This document shows positions 33,454-42,698 of a stretch of 64,000 nucleotides of DNA, piece after piece. The first letter of the stretch is position 1; each line of letters opens with the position of its first letter. The notes under the pieces were generated by a model. It saw only the letters and a program-made list of their open reading frames with translations, ran no database searches and was not told the origin of the DNA. The translations under genes and the position numbers were made by a program. Source of the stretch: Rhizorhabdus phycosphaerae (lineage in GTDB: Bacteria; Pseudomonadota; Alphaproteobacteria; Sphingomonadales; Sphingomonadaceae); the NCBI RefSeq assembly GCF_011044255.1, contig NZ_CP049107.1, forward strand, positions 3,717,001 to 3,781,000, written 5' to 3'.

Positions 33454-34518
33454 TCAGTAGTTCACACCCGGATTGTCGCCCGGATGGATGATCCCGACGA
33501 CGTCCATGCCCTCGGGCGCGGTGCATTCCAGCGAATGGAGATGTTTGCGCGGAAAGAAGATCACGTCGCCGGCCTTTACGCGCGCGGCACGGGTCTCGTT
33601 CCAGATGATGCCGTGGCCCGACATGATGATCAGCGCCTCCTCATAGAGGTGGCGGTGCATTTCGGCGCGCGAGGGCGGAATATGCCCGATGAACTGCGCG
33701 GCCGTCGTCGAGCCGATGCGCTTGTCGACCAGCATCTGGAACCAGCGCGGGCCCATCGCTGTCCGGTTGGCTTCGTCGATCGCGACGATCCGGTCGGGCC
33801 ATGCATCGTCGAAATGGGCCGGAAGGTCTGAGGGCGTGTCGAGCTCTTCGACCGCAGGGCAGGCGGAGATATAGCCGATGACCTGCGTCTCCGCTGTCAG
33901 TCGGAAAGCCTCCCCACTGCGGACATATATGCCGCAGGGCGATTGAAGGGCGAAGGAGCGGTTGCCGATCTCGACCGTGCCCTGGCCTGTCGTGAACCAC
34001 AGGATGGCGTCGGTCCCGGCCGCCTGAAGTGCCGGTGAGGTTCCGTCGCGCAGCGACAGGTGAAATTGCGACTGATGCTCGGCGCCGGTCGATGGGGCGA
34101 CCAGCTTGCGCAGGCGGTAGCGTTCTTCTCCGGCATCGCCGGGCGAGATGACGAAGCAGCGTCCGTCGACCTTGGCGATGCCGTCGGCGTCCGGCGCGAC
34201 GATGTCGGGGCGTGGGACGTCCGCATCCTCACCGGCATCCTTATAGCCGCCGGGGAGGTTGCTGTGCGCACCGTCGCAAAAGGGTGGCGTGGCCGTATGC
34301 TTGCAGCCGCAGAACAACACTTCCTCGCCATCCCGCTGCGCGGTGTATCGCACGGGCTCCAGCCCGGTGCCTTCGTGCGAGCGCCCATCGCAATAGGGCT
34401 GTCGCTTCGACCGGCCGCAGGAACACCAGAGATAGGTCCGGCCGGCTGTGAGTTCCTTGTAATAGGGCTTCCGGCTCGCGATCAGCGGGCAGGTCGTTGC
34501 GCAATCATGCTCGGTCAT
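33454..34518 (-). CDS. Double-CDGSH iron-sulfur domain fused to cupin
   Basis: A 354-residue fusion. Residues 1-90 hold two CDGSH iron-sulfur motifs. The second is canonical (FCGCKHTATPPFCDGAH, with Cys70, Cys72, Cys81 and His85). The first reads WCSCGRSKRQPYCDGRSH, one residue longer between Gly and Ser-His than the textbook motif (Cys32, Cys34, Cys43, His48). The C-terminal half is a double cupin; the last one has both motifs (MHRHLYEEALIIMSGHG and GDVIFFPRKHLH), which suggests a metal-dependent oxygenase or isomerase. The CDGSH part may feed electrons to it. The start at MTEHDCATT was chosen over an Arg-rich upstream extension. It lies 49 bp downstream of the TonB receptor in the same direction, so it is in that operon. 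Confidence 0.85.
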   Translation of the reverse strand: MTEHDCATTCPLIASRKPYYKELTAGRTYLWCSCGRSKRQPYCDGRSHEGTGLEPVRYTAQRDGEEVLFCGCKHTATPPFCDGAHSNLPGGYKDAGEDADVPRPDIVAPDADGIAKVDGRCFVISPGDAGEERYRLRKLVAPSTGAEHQSQFHLSLRDGTSPALQAAGTDAILWFTTGQGTVEIGNRSFALQSPCGIYVRSGEAFRLTAETQVIGYISACPAVEELDTPSDLPAHFDDAWPDRIVAIDEANRTAMGPRWFQMLVDKRIGSTTAAQFIGHIPPSRAEMHRHLYEEALIIMSGHGIIWNETRAARVKAGDVIFFPRKHLHSLECTAPEGMDVVGIIHPGDNPGVNY

Positions 34519-34567
34519 GTCGTGTCTCGAAGGGGGAGAGGAGGAGCCTCCCCTCCCCGTGGTTCTA

Positions 34568-36928
34568 TCAGAAGGCCTTCGATATCTCGAAGCCGATCGT
34601 GCGCGGGCGATTGGTGATCTTCGTGGTGGGCACGAAGGCCGCCGCCGCCAGGAACACGTCGCCCTGCACATCGAAGACGTTGTTCAGGAACAGCGCGAAG
34701 CCGAGCCCATCGTCGCGATTGTCGGCGCCGACGCGCAGGTTGACGATGCTGAACGCATCCTGCTGGCGATAGGTGCTCGCCGTCGGACGAAGCTCGGTGC
34801 CCGACTTGCCCTTGTAGCTATATTCGCCGCGCAGCCAGCCATTCCAGCCGTCGACCGGCAGGTCCATGTTGTACTGGCCCGAGAAGGTCGCGGTGAGCGC
34901 CGGGATGCGCGGGATCTTGTCGCCCTTGCGGCCGGCCGCCGCGATGCTGTCGCTGATCTGGTCCTCGGTCAGCTCGCGCTTGGGCAGCCAGTTGAAGCCG
35001 GCCAGCAGTTCGAGCCCGTCCATGGGTCGTGTCTGCACCTCGACCTCGAGACCCTGGATACGCGCGGCGCCCGCATTGCCGATGAAGGCGAAGGAGTTGG
35101 TCGGATCGCGCCCGGAGACCTGGATGTTGTTCCAGTCGATCTGATAGACCGCCGCGTTGAACACGAGACGGCGGTTGAACCAGGTCGACTTGAAGCCGAG
35201 CTCGTAATTCCACAGCGAGTCGGACTCATAGCCATCGGGGATGACCACCGCTGCCGACTGGTTGGTGCCGCCGAGCCGGAAGCCCTTCGAGGCCAGTGCA
35301 TAGACCGACACGTCCTCGGCAGGCTTGAACGAGATCTGCGCCTTGGGGATATACTGATCCTCGGTGAAGCGCCGATTATAGGGCGCGGGCAGGGTGCTGC
35401 CGAAGGTCGGGAACTGGAAGAGCGTCGAGCCGAAGTCGGTCTGCTTGGCTTCGAACCAGCGAAGCCCGCCCATCAGCTCAAGGCTTTCGGTGATGTCGAA
35501 GGTCGCCTCGCCGAACACCGCCTTTTCCTTGATGCCGCGCGTGTTCACGCGGGCAAAGGCGCAGGGGTTGCAGCCGGCGATGCCGGCACCGACCGCAGTC
35601 GAGAAGCCCGTCGGGGGCGTGCTCGCGACGATGATGTCGCCATTGGCGTCGACCAGCGGCGAGAAACTGCGGAAGTTCGACTGGCGGTCGCGATAGAAGA
35701 CGCCGGCGACCCACTGGAACGGGCCGTCGCCGGTCGAGTTCAGGCGGGCCTCGAAAGTCTTCTGGTTGAGATCCTGCGTCTGGTCGGTCAGCTGCGGGAT
35801 CAGGTCGGGGCGCGTGCAGGGGCGGCCATTGGGGCAGGTCTCGCCGGCCGGACCGACGCCCAGCGACCAGACGAAATTGTCGCGGTAGAATTGCAGCTTG
35901 CGCTTGTAGATCGAGCCGGTGACGGTCAGCGAGGCGAAGCCGAGATCGCCGGTGCCGCTGAGCGAGTAGATCTGCTGGCGGTCGGGGCGCGGCGACTTGA
36001 CGTAGCTGCCCGAATTATACTGGCCGGTCTGGAAATAGGCGAAGCGCGGGACAAGGTCGTTCCAGCCGGGATCGCTGCTGTTGCCGCGCTCCCGGAAGCT
36101 GTCGAACGGGCTATATTCGCTGGCGCCCTTGGTGTTGCGCCGCTGGTACCAGGCCATGGCATCGATCTCGATGCCGGGCGCCGGTTCCCAGCGCAGGATG
36201 CCGCGAACGCCCGAGGTCGCATCGGAATTGATGTTCTTGAGCCCGAGCCGGACATTGTCGACATAGCCGGGCGTGCGATCATAATAGCCGACCACCCGGA
36301 TGCCGAGCGTGTTCTCGACGATCGGCATGTTGACCATGCCGTAGATGTTGGCGCCCTCGTCTCCGCCCGACACCATGTTCGCGCCCGCGCGGACGGAGCC
36401 TTCGACGGCGTTCAGCTTCGGCTTGTTGGTGATGAAGCGGACCGCACCGGTCTGCGAATTGGCGCCGAAGGTCGTGCTCTGCGGCCCCTTCAGCACCTCG
36501 ATCCGCGACATGTCATAGACCTGCAGGTCGCCGATCTGCGAGCCGCTGTCGCCGCTCGAGCTCTGGATACCGGGGACGGGCACTTCGTCATAATAGACCG
36601 CGACCTGCTCCTGGCCGGCCGACTGGATGCCGCGCAGCGTGTAGCGCTTCAGACCGGGGCCCTGGTCGGTGAAGGTCAGGCCCGGAACGGTATAGGCGAA
36701 GCTTTCGAAATTGGTGACGCCGCGGCGTTCGAGCTCGGCCGATCCGATCGCGGTGATCGAGGCGGGAATGTCCTGCAGCCGTTCCTCGCCGCGCTTGCGG
36801 GCCGTCACGACGATGTCGGAACTGAGCGTGTCCGCTGCCGCCGCGCTCTGCGCCGAGGCCGGTGCGGCAGTGGTCGCGATCGCGATCAGCGACGCGGTCG
36901 ATACAAAAATCCTGATCTTCCCGTTCAT
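34568..36928 (-). CDS. TonB-dependent outer-membrane receptor (regulon 27-37 kb)
   Basis: A 786-residue receptor. The signal peptide ends at APASAQS, followed by a TonB-box-like segment (SSDIVVTARKR), the plug (ERLQDIPASITAIGSAELER) and a 22-strand barrel ending in Phe (ISKAF). This is the sphingomonad/caulobacter type used for uptake of organic nutrients rather than only siderophores. The start at MNGKIRIF follows GAAGGGGG. The promoter holds the third 18-bp element 48 bp upstream, linking it to the amidohydrolases and the NSS transporter. The CDGSH-cupin gene is downstream in the same operon. Confidence 0.92.
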   Translation of the reverse strand: MNGKIRIFVSTASLIAIATTAAPASAQSAAAADTLSSDIVVTARKRGEERLQDIPASITAIGSAELERRGVTNFESFAYTVPGLTFTDQGPGLKRYTLRGIQSAGQEQVAVYYDEVPVPGIQSSSGDSGSQIGDLQVYDMSRIEVLKGPQSTTFGANSQTGAVRFITNKPKLNAVEGSVRAGANMVSGGDEGANIYGMVNMPIVENTLGIRVVGYYDRTPGYVDNVRLGLKNINSDATSGVRGILRWEPAPGIEIDAMAWYQRRNTKGASEYSPFDSFRERGNSSDPGWNDLVPRFAYFQTGQYNSGSYVKSPRPDRQQIYSLSGTGDLGFASLTVTGSIYKRKLQFYRDNFVWSLGVGPAGETCPNGRPCTRPDLIPQLTDQTQDLNQKTFEARLNSTGDGPFQWVAGVFYRDRQSNFRSFSPLVDANGDIIVASTPPTGFSTAVGAGIAGCNPCAFARVNTRGIKEKAVFGEATFDITESLELMGGLRWFEAKQTDFGSTLFQFPTFGSTLPAPYNRRFTEDQYIPKAQISFKPAEDVSVYALASKGFRLGGTNQSAAVVIPDGYESDSLWNYELGFKSTWFNRRLVFNAAVYQIDWNNIQVSGRDPTNSFAFIGNAGAARIQGLEVEVQTRPMDGLELLAGFNWLPKRELTEDQISDSIAAAGRKGDKIPRIPALTATFSGQYNMDLPVDGWNGWLRGEYSYKGKSGTELRPTASTYRQQDAFSIVNLRVGADNRDDGLGFALFLNNVFDVQGDVFLAAAAFVPTTKITNRPRTIGFEISKAF

Positions 36929-36976
36929 TCCAACCCCCTTCGTTGCAGGATAGTCGAGCCGTGCTCCCATCAAACT

Positions 36977-36994
36977 CATATTCGTTTTCATATA
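36977..36994 (-). promoter_or_regulatory. 18-bp regulon element, copy 3 (TonB receptor promoter)
   Basis: Read on the minus strand this is TATATGAAAACGAATATG, 14 of 18 identical to copy 1 and sharing the 13 positions invariant in all three. It lies 48 bp upstream of the TonB receptor start in the 264-bp gap shared with the malic enzyme gene. Confidence 0.7.
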
Positions 36995-37192
36995 TGTATG
37001 TTTGATTTAAGCTTGAAGCAAGAGGAATGCGGCGGCCGATTGCGGTGGCCGTTCGGCGCCATCGGACAAAGAAAAGTGGGGAAAATGCGCCGTTCGCGGT
37101 GCAGCGCGGGCCTCGCCGGTTGAAGAAAATGGCGCCGCTGCTACAGCCGCCACCATCCGCCAGCCCCCACACAGACTTGGAGTCGCCCCGCC

Positions 37193-39460
37193 GTGGAAGA
37201 GACGCTTCGCCGCGCAGCCCTCGACTATCACCGCTACCCGCAGCCCGGGAAGATGCGGATCGAGCCGACGAAGCGGATGGTCAACCAGAGGGACCTCGCG
37301 CTCGCTTATTCGCCGGGCGTCGCCGCGCCCTGCGAGGAAATCGCGGCCGATCCCGACAAGGCGCTCGATTATACCGCGCGCGGCAATCTGGTCGCCGTCA
37401 TCTCCAACGGCACCGCCGTGCTGGGCCTGGGGGCGATCGGCGCGCTCGCTTCGAAGCCAGTGATGGAAGGCAAGGCGGTCCTCTTCAAGAAATTTGCCGA
37501 CATCGATGTGTTCGACATCGAGGTCGACACCACCGATCCCGAGCGGTTCGTCGAGGCGGTGGCACTGCTCGAGCCGACCTTCGGCGGTATCAACCTCGAA
37601 GACATTCGCGCGCCCGAATGTTTCGAGATCGAAGCCGCGCTCAAGAAGCGGATGAACATTCCGGTCTTTCACGACGACCAGCATGGCACCGCGATCGTCG
37701 TCGCTGCGGCCGTCCGCAATGCGCTCGTCCTTCAGAATATCAGCCTGGCCGAAGCCAAGCTGGTGACGTCGGGAGCCGGGGCCGCGGCACTGGCCTGCGT
37801 CGACCTGCTGGTGTCGATGGGCCTGCCGGTCGAGAATGTCACGCTGACCGACAAGGACGGCGTCGTCCATGCGGGCCGCGAGGGCATGGGACCGAATATG
37901 GCGCGCTATGCGCGCCGGACGGATGCGCGGACGCTGCCAGAAGTGCTGCCTGGTGCGAACGTCTTCCTCGGCCTGTCGGCGCCGGGCGTCTTGAAGCCCG
38001 AATGGCTTCCGCTCCTGTCCGAACGCCCGCTAATCTTCGCACTGGCGAATCCGGAGCCGGAGATCCTGCCCGAAATCGCGCGCGCGGCGCGCCCCGACGC
38101 CATCGTCGCCACGGGGCGGTCGGACTATCCGAACCAGGTCAACAACGTCCTGTGTTTCCCCTATATCTTCCGAGGCGCGCTCGACGTCGGAGCGACGACG
38201 ATCAACGAGGAGATGAAGGTCGCGGCCGCGGAAGCGATTGCGGCGCTCGCCCGGTTGCCGGCGCATGAAAGCGTGGCGCAAGCCTATGGCGGCAGCAAGC
38301 TGAGCTTCGGGTCGGACTATATCATCCCGACGCCGTTCGATCCGCGCCTGATCGGTGAGATCGCACCCGCCGTCGCCCAGGCGGCGATCGCGTCGGGCGT
38401 GGCGCGCCGCCCAATCGACATCGAGACCTATCGTCGCTCGCTCCAGCAGCAGAGCGCACGGTCGGGCCAGATGATGATGCCCGTCTTCGAGGCAGCGCGC
38501 GGCACCCGAGCGCGCATGGCCTATGGCGAGGGCGAGGACGAGCGCGTCCTGCGCGCGGTCCAGGATGCGCTGGACGAGGGACTTGTTCAGCCGGTCATCG
38601 TCGCCAGGCGCCGTATTCTTGCCGAGAAGCTGCCGCAGCTCGGTCTGCGCTTCGAGCTCGATCGGGATGTCGAGGTCGTGGATCCGGAGACCGATCACGA
38701 CCGGTTGGGCGCGCTGGTCGAGGCCTATCGGGCGCTCGCGGCCCGGCGGGGCGTGCCGTCCGCGGAAATCGTCCGCCACGTCCACCGCCGCCCCACCGTT
38801 ACCGCTTCCATGTTGTTGCGTACCGGACAGGTCGACGCCGCGCTCGTCGGCGGCAATTCCGAATATTGGGGGCAGGTCGAGCATGTGCTGCGGACGATCG
38901 ATCGCTCGCCAGATGCCCAGCGCGTCTATGCGCTGTCGGGTCTGATCCTCGACGCCGGCGTTCTGTTCCTGACCGACACGCACATGGTGCCGGATCCGAC
39001 GCCCGCGCAGGTCGCCGAGATGACGATCCTGGCGGAGCGCGCAGTGCGGCGCTTCGGCATCGAGCCCAAGGTGGCGATGCTGTCGCACTCCAATTTCGGT
39101 GCGTCGCACAGCCCCAGTGCGCGCAAGATGCGTGAGGCGTTCAAGCTGGTCAAAGCGATGGCGCCCGACATGGCGGTCGATGGCGAGATGCATGCCGATG
39201 CGGCGCTCTCGCAGCCGCTGCGCGAACGCCTGATTCCGGATTCACGCTTCGAGGGATCGGCCAATCTGCTCGTCATGCCGAACCTCGATGCCGCCAACAT
39301 CACGCTGACGGCGCTCGCCGCGTCATCGCGCTCGCCCACGGTGGGCCCGATGCTGATGGGGCTCGCCCAGCCGATCCACGTCCTGACCCCAGGCGTAACC
39401 TCGCGGGGCATCTTGAACCTCACCGCCATCGCCGCTGCCGAGGTCGTGCAGCGGCGATAG
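37193..39460 (+). CDS. maeB: NADP-dependent malic enzyme with phosphotransacetylase-like tail
   Basis: A 755-residue MaeB-type malic enzyme, converting malate to pyruvate and CO2 with NADP. The malic domain (about 1-425) shows [36 protein letters not shown] and [20 protein letters not shown]. The C-terminal 325 residues are the phosphotransacetylase-like domain that usually confers allosteric control by acetyl-CoA rather than catalysis. The start is a GTG in the only frame giving the conserved N-terminus ([19 protein letters not shown]). It stands alone, divergent from the TonB receptor and convergent with the DapA-family gene. Confidence 0.95.
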   Translation: MEETLRRAALDYHRYPQPGKMRIEPTKRMVNQRDLALAYSPGVAAPCEEIAADPDKALDYTARGNLVAVISNGTAVLGLGAIGALASKPVMEGKAVLFKKFADIDVFDIEVDTTDPERFVEAVALLEPTFGGINLEDIRAPECFEIEAALKKRMNIPVFHDDQHGTAIVVAAAVRNALVLQNISLAEAKLVTSGAGAAALACVDLLVSMGLPVENVTLTDKDGVVHAGREGMGPNMARYARRTDARTLPEVLPGANVFLGLSAPGVLKPEWLPLLSERPLIFALANPEPEILPEIARAARPDAIVATGRSDYPNQVNNVLCFPYIFRGALDVGATTINEEMKVAAAEAIAALARLPAHESVAQAYGGSKLSFGSDYIIPTPFDPRLIGEIAPAVAQAAIASGVARRPIDIETYRRSLQQQSARSGQMMMPVFEAARGTRARMAYGEGEDERVLRAVQDALDEGLVQPVIVARRRILAEKLPQLGLRFELDRDVEVVDPETDHDRLGALVEAYRALAARRGVPSAEIVRHVHRRPTVTASMLLRTGQVDAALVGGNSEYWGQVEHVLRTIDRSPDAQRVYALSGLILDAGVLFLTDTHMVPDPTPAQVAEMTILAERAVRRFGIEPKVAMLSHSNFGASHSPSARKMREAFKLVKAMAPDMAVDGEMHADAALSQPLRERLIPDSRFEGSANLLVMPNLDAANITLTALAASSRSPTVGPMLMGLAQPIHVLTPGVTSRGILNLTAIAAAEVVQRR

Positions 39461-39478
39461 GCGCAGGCGCTTCGCGGG

Positions 39479-40423
39479 TCAGGCAACCCGTTCGAGCGGA
39501 CGGGACAGCTTGCCCGCCTGGCGCAGCGTTTCCGCAATGGCGGCGAGCCCGTCGGCATCGACGTCGCGCAGCGGCAGGCGGACGCCGCCGAGCGGCTGGC
39601 CGAGCAGCCGGAAACCCGCCTTCAGCGCCGCCGGCCCGGAACCGAAGCGGCCCACCAGATCGGGCGTGTACCACTGGTCGAGGATCAGCCGGTCCTTGGC
39701 GCCACAGGCGCGCGCGGCATCGAGATCGCCACGCCACAGATGGTTGTAGAAGTCGGGCTGGTCGCGTCCGAGGATGCCGCCGGCCCCCATCGTCCCGTCG
39801 CCGTCATGCGCGTGGAGCAACGTCAGGCCATGTTCATCCATCGAGAAGCCGAACACGCGCACCGTATCGCGTAGCGCGAAGAAGGTCTTCACGAACTGAT
39901 CGAGGCGCCCGGTCGACTGCTTGATCGCGACGACACCGTCGAGCGCGGCGAGGCGCCCGAGCAGGTCGGGCGTCATGTCGATGCCCGTTCCGGGCGGCCA
40001 GTTATAGACGCAGATGGGCAGGACGTTGGCGTCCGACACCATCCGGTAGAAATCGACGATCTCGCTGTCGGATGGGCGGATATAGGGGGGTGGGGTCAGC
40101 AGGATGCCGTCGAAACCGCAGGCCTTGGCGTGGCGGGCCAGGTCGATGCTCTCGCCGGGCGTATAGCTGGTGCAACCCGCGATCAGCGGCAGGCGGCCCT
40201 TCATCTGGTCGCCGACGAGCCGGAACAGGTCGCGGCGCTCGGCAGGAGACAGGCTGGTCCATTCGCCCGTGGTGCCGCCGATAACGAGGCCGTGCATGCC
40301 TTCTGCCGCGAGCCACTCGAGATGGGAGCCGAGCCGTGCGGGGTCGAGGGCCCCGTCGTCTGCGAAGGGCGTCAGCATCGCCGGAATATAGCCGCGCCAG
40401 TCAACTCTCGAACGCTTGTCCAT
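39479..40423 (-). CDS. DapA-family class I aldolase/lyase
   Basis: A 314-residue N-acetylneuraminate lyase/dihydrodipicolinate synthase-family protein. Visible are GGTTGEWTSL (phosphate/carboxylate loop), Tyr140 in ICVYNWPPGTG and the Schiff-base Lys168 in VVAIKQSTGR. True DapA is about 290 residues with a different C-terminus; location beside an M14 peptidase, TonB receptor and hydantoinase genes points to a catabolic aldolase or dehydratase with an unknown oxo-acid substrate. The start at MDKRSRVDW follows AAGGACG. It is the last gene of the 39.5-50.9 kb minus-strand run, 106 bp after the M14 gene. Confidence 0.87.
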   Translation of the reverse strand: MDKRSRVDWRGYIPAMLTPFADDGALDPARLGSHLEWLAAEGMHGLVIGGTTGEWTSLSPAERRDLFRLVGDQMKGRLPLIAGCTSYTPGESIDLARHAKACGFDGILLTPPPYIRPSDSEIVDFYRMVSDANVLPICVYNWPPGTGIDMTPDLLGRLAALDGVVAIKQSTGRLDQFVKTFFALRDTVRVFGFSMDEHGLTLLHAHDGDGTMGAGGILGRDQPDFYNHLWRGDLDAARACGAKDRLILDQWYTPDLVGRFGSGPAALKAGFRLLGQPLGGVRLPLRDVDADGLAAIAETLRQAGKLSRPLERVA

Positions 40424-40529
40424 GGTCGTCCTTGTCTCTGCCCCCTGCCGTTCCGAAATGCGCCGGTCGATCCCCGGCTTCAATCGCGCGGCGCGATAAC
40501 ATCGTTGCGTCTTGCGGAAGGCTTGGCCG

Positions 40530-42698
40530 TCAGTCGGTAAGGACGACGCTCACGAAATCGATACGCCGGATCAGTTCCCCGCGCAGCTCTGCCCAGCCGC
40601 TGATCAGTTCCGTCTCCGCCTTGCCCCGGACCACGGCATGGGCCCGATGGCGCGTGTAGAGCCGGCTGCCGTCGGCCGAGGCGAAGCTGTCGATGAAGGG
40701 CAGTTCGATCCTGACGCTGTCGGTCAGCCGCCGCACGTCGCGGAATCGCGATGCCAGCCCCGCCAGCCCCTGCGCCCGCATCTCGCCGTTGACGATCAGT
40801 TCGGCGTCGCCCGTGAAGTAGCGCGCGAACGCAGCTTCGGTGAAGGCATCCGGCAGGCGATAGGCTTCGTTCCACCAGGCAAACATGCGGGTCAGCGGAT
40901 CATCGTTCTCCGCCGCATCGACAAAGCCGCTGTCCCGTCGCTCGATCCCGACCGGATAGAGCAGATGTCGAGCGTCCGCATAAGGAGAGCGCTCGTAGAA
41001 CCAGCGCAGCCGTGCCGTCGGATCGCCGGCAAAGCGCGGGTCTGCGGCTACCCGGCGCTCGAACTGCGCCTTGAGCTCCGGAGATCTGGCCAGCATCGCC
41101 TCGCCCATCGGCGCGACGACATAGGCTTCCAAATAGTCGGTCGCATCGATCATCCCGGCGATATGGCCCATGGCGAACACCGAATCCGGCGAGCTGGGCT
41201 CGAGCAGCAGCATGGCGAGCGTACCGAGCGGCTGGTCGAGCGGAATGCGTACCGATCCGGGCGCGAACGTCTCCTGGTGCGTCTCGCGGCTGATCGGACC
41301 GGCGACCAGACGAGGGCGGCGCTCGCTCATGCGGTCCACGGTGCATTGTTCGAAGCGCAGCATTTCGACCTCCACCCGATGCGGGGTCGTAAGGCGTGAC
41401 ATGCGGATCCCATGGCGCGTCAGGCAGTCGATCGCGGCGCGCTCCCCGGCGGGAATCCAGTAGGCAAGCGGCCGCGCCTCGGTGCTGGACGGCCGGGAAC
41501 CGAACAGCGGGACTTTGGCCGGCGGCAGCGCCCGACCGAGCCAGCGTACCTCGCGGGCCTCCGTAACCGGCGACAGATAATGCTCGCTTGCGATCGGGTG
41601 GAATTCGATGCTGCGCACCGGATCCTTGCGCGGCACCCAATTGGTGGTCACGCAGCGTGGGCGTCGTGCGCGATCCTCGTCACGCGCGCGCCGGAGATCG
41701 TGGGCGGCACCCGCCAGCAATGCCAGGCTCTGCGCGATCAGGACATAGGTGCCCAGCACCCGTTGCCGAACCGGCTTCAGCGAATGATTTTCGACGAGAA
41801 CCGTCGGGATATGCCGTGCATCGCCATAGCCATGCGAAAAGCGCGGCGGAAAGGCTGGCAGCGTCAACCCCAGCGACGGATCCCGATCGTCGACCGCCAG
41901 GACCAGAGGCCCGCCATGGTGACCCGCATCGGCCAGAGCCGCATTGACGGCGGGCCTGAATGCCGTTTCGAGCCAGACATTGGTTGCCGGCGACAGGCTG
42001 TAGGGCGCGTCCTGGAAGCCGAAGGTGATGTCATAGTGATAGTCGAGGCCGTCGGTGACGTGCAGGTCGATGTAGAGGTCGGGATCGATCCGTCCGAGCA
42101 GGCCGAGCAAGGCCTGCATCTCGGGTGAATCGGCCTTCACATAGTCGCGGTTGAGATTGAGGTTCTGGGCGTTGGTGCGCCAGCCCTGGTTCGATGGACC
42201 CCGCTGGTTCGGGCGGTTGAACGCTGAGGTGCGTTCGTGGCCGTCGGGGTTGAGGATCGGGATGAACAGCCAATCCGCGCCGTCGAGCAATGCGGTCCGA
42301 TCGCCCAGCGCGATGTCGCGCAGAAGCATGAGCCCCGCGTCCTTGCCGTCGATCTCGCCCGGATGGATACCGCACTGGACGAGCAGGCGCGGGCGGTGCC
42401 CGCCGCCCGGCGTCAGCGCGCGATCCGGATCGCGGCTGGCGATCACCAGCAGCAGATCGCGCCCTTCTACCGAGCGGCCGAGGCTCTCCAGCCGGACCAG
42501 CGGGCTCGCCTGGGCGAGACGGTCCAGCCAGTGGAGCGTCTCGGCATATCCAGGGGTGGTGTCGAACCCGCTTGCCTCGGCCGGAGTTATCCAGGGATCG
42601 CCCGCCGGTCGCACGAGGCCCTCGCTGGCCCCGGTCCACGGAAGGACGGGGGGCAGGGGCGCGCGCGCATCCTCCGGCCAGGCGATCCCGTTCGACAT
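40530..42698 (-). CDS. M14-family metallocarboxypeptidase with C-terminal NTF2-like domain
   Basis: A 722-residue cytosolic protein with no signal peptide. Zinc ligands of the M14 fold: His112 and Glu115 in CGIHPGEIDGKD and His213 in DLHVTDG; the catalytic Glu303 is in VLVENHSLK. NLNRDYVKAD matches the substrate-binding Asn-Arg pair. The extra middle region is typical of the long 600-residue bacterial M14 group. The last 127 residues (about 596-722) form what looks like a complete SnoaL/NTF2-like domain (DPLTRMFAWWNEAYRLPDAF, then DSVRIELPFIDSF and a final strand). The start (MSNGIAWPED) overlaps the stop of the TonB receptor gene by one base, so they are translated together. Confidence 0.85.
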   Translation of the reverse strand: MSNGIAWPEDARAPLPPVLPWTGASEGLVRPAGDPWITPAEASGFDTTPGYAETLHWLDRLAQASPLVRLESLGRSVEGRDLLLVIASRDPDRALTPGGGHRPRLLVQCGIHPGEIDGKDAGLMLLRDIALGDRTALLDGADWLFIPILNPDGHERTSAFNRPNQRGPSNQGWRTNAQNLNLNRDYVKADSPEMQALLGLLGRIDPDLYIDLHVTDGLDYHYDITFGFQDAPYSLSPATNVWLETAFRPAVNAALADAGHHGGPLVLAVDDRDPSLGLTLPAFPPRFSHGYGDARHIPTVLVENHSLKPVRQRVLGTYVLIAQSLALLAGAAHDLRRARDEDRARRPRCVTTNWVPRKDPVRSIEFHPIASEHYLSPVTEAREVRWLGRALPPAKVPLFGSRPSSTEARPLAYWIPAGERAAIDCLTRHGIRMSRLTTPHRVEVEMLRFEQCTVDRMSERRPRLVAGPISRETHQETFAPGSVRIPLDQPLGTLAMLLLEPSSPDSVFAMGHIAGMIDATDYLEAYVVAPMGEAMLARSPELKAQFERRVAADPRFAGDPTARLRWFYERSPYADARHLLYPVGIERRDSGFVDAAENDDPLTRMFAWWNEAYRLPDAFTEAAFARYFTGDAELIVNGEMRAQGLAGLASRFRDVRRLTDSVRIELPFIDSFASADGSRLYTRHRAHAVVRGKAETELISGWAELRGELIRRIDFVSVVLTD

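Noticed and set aside
34517-37123. 868-codon plus-strand frame over the TonB receptor
   Set aside because: The minus strand encodes a full receptor with signal peptide, plug and C-terminal Phe. The plus-strand translation is low-complexity and lacks any motif.
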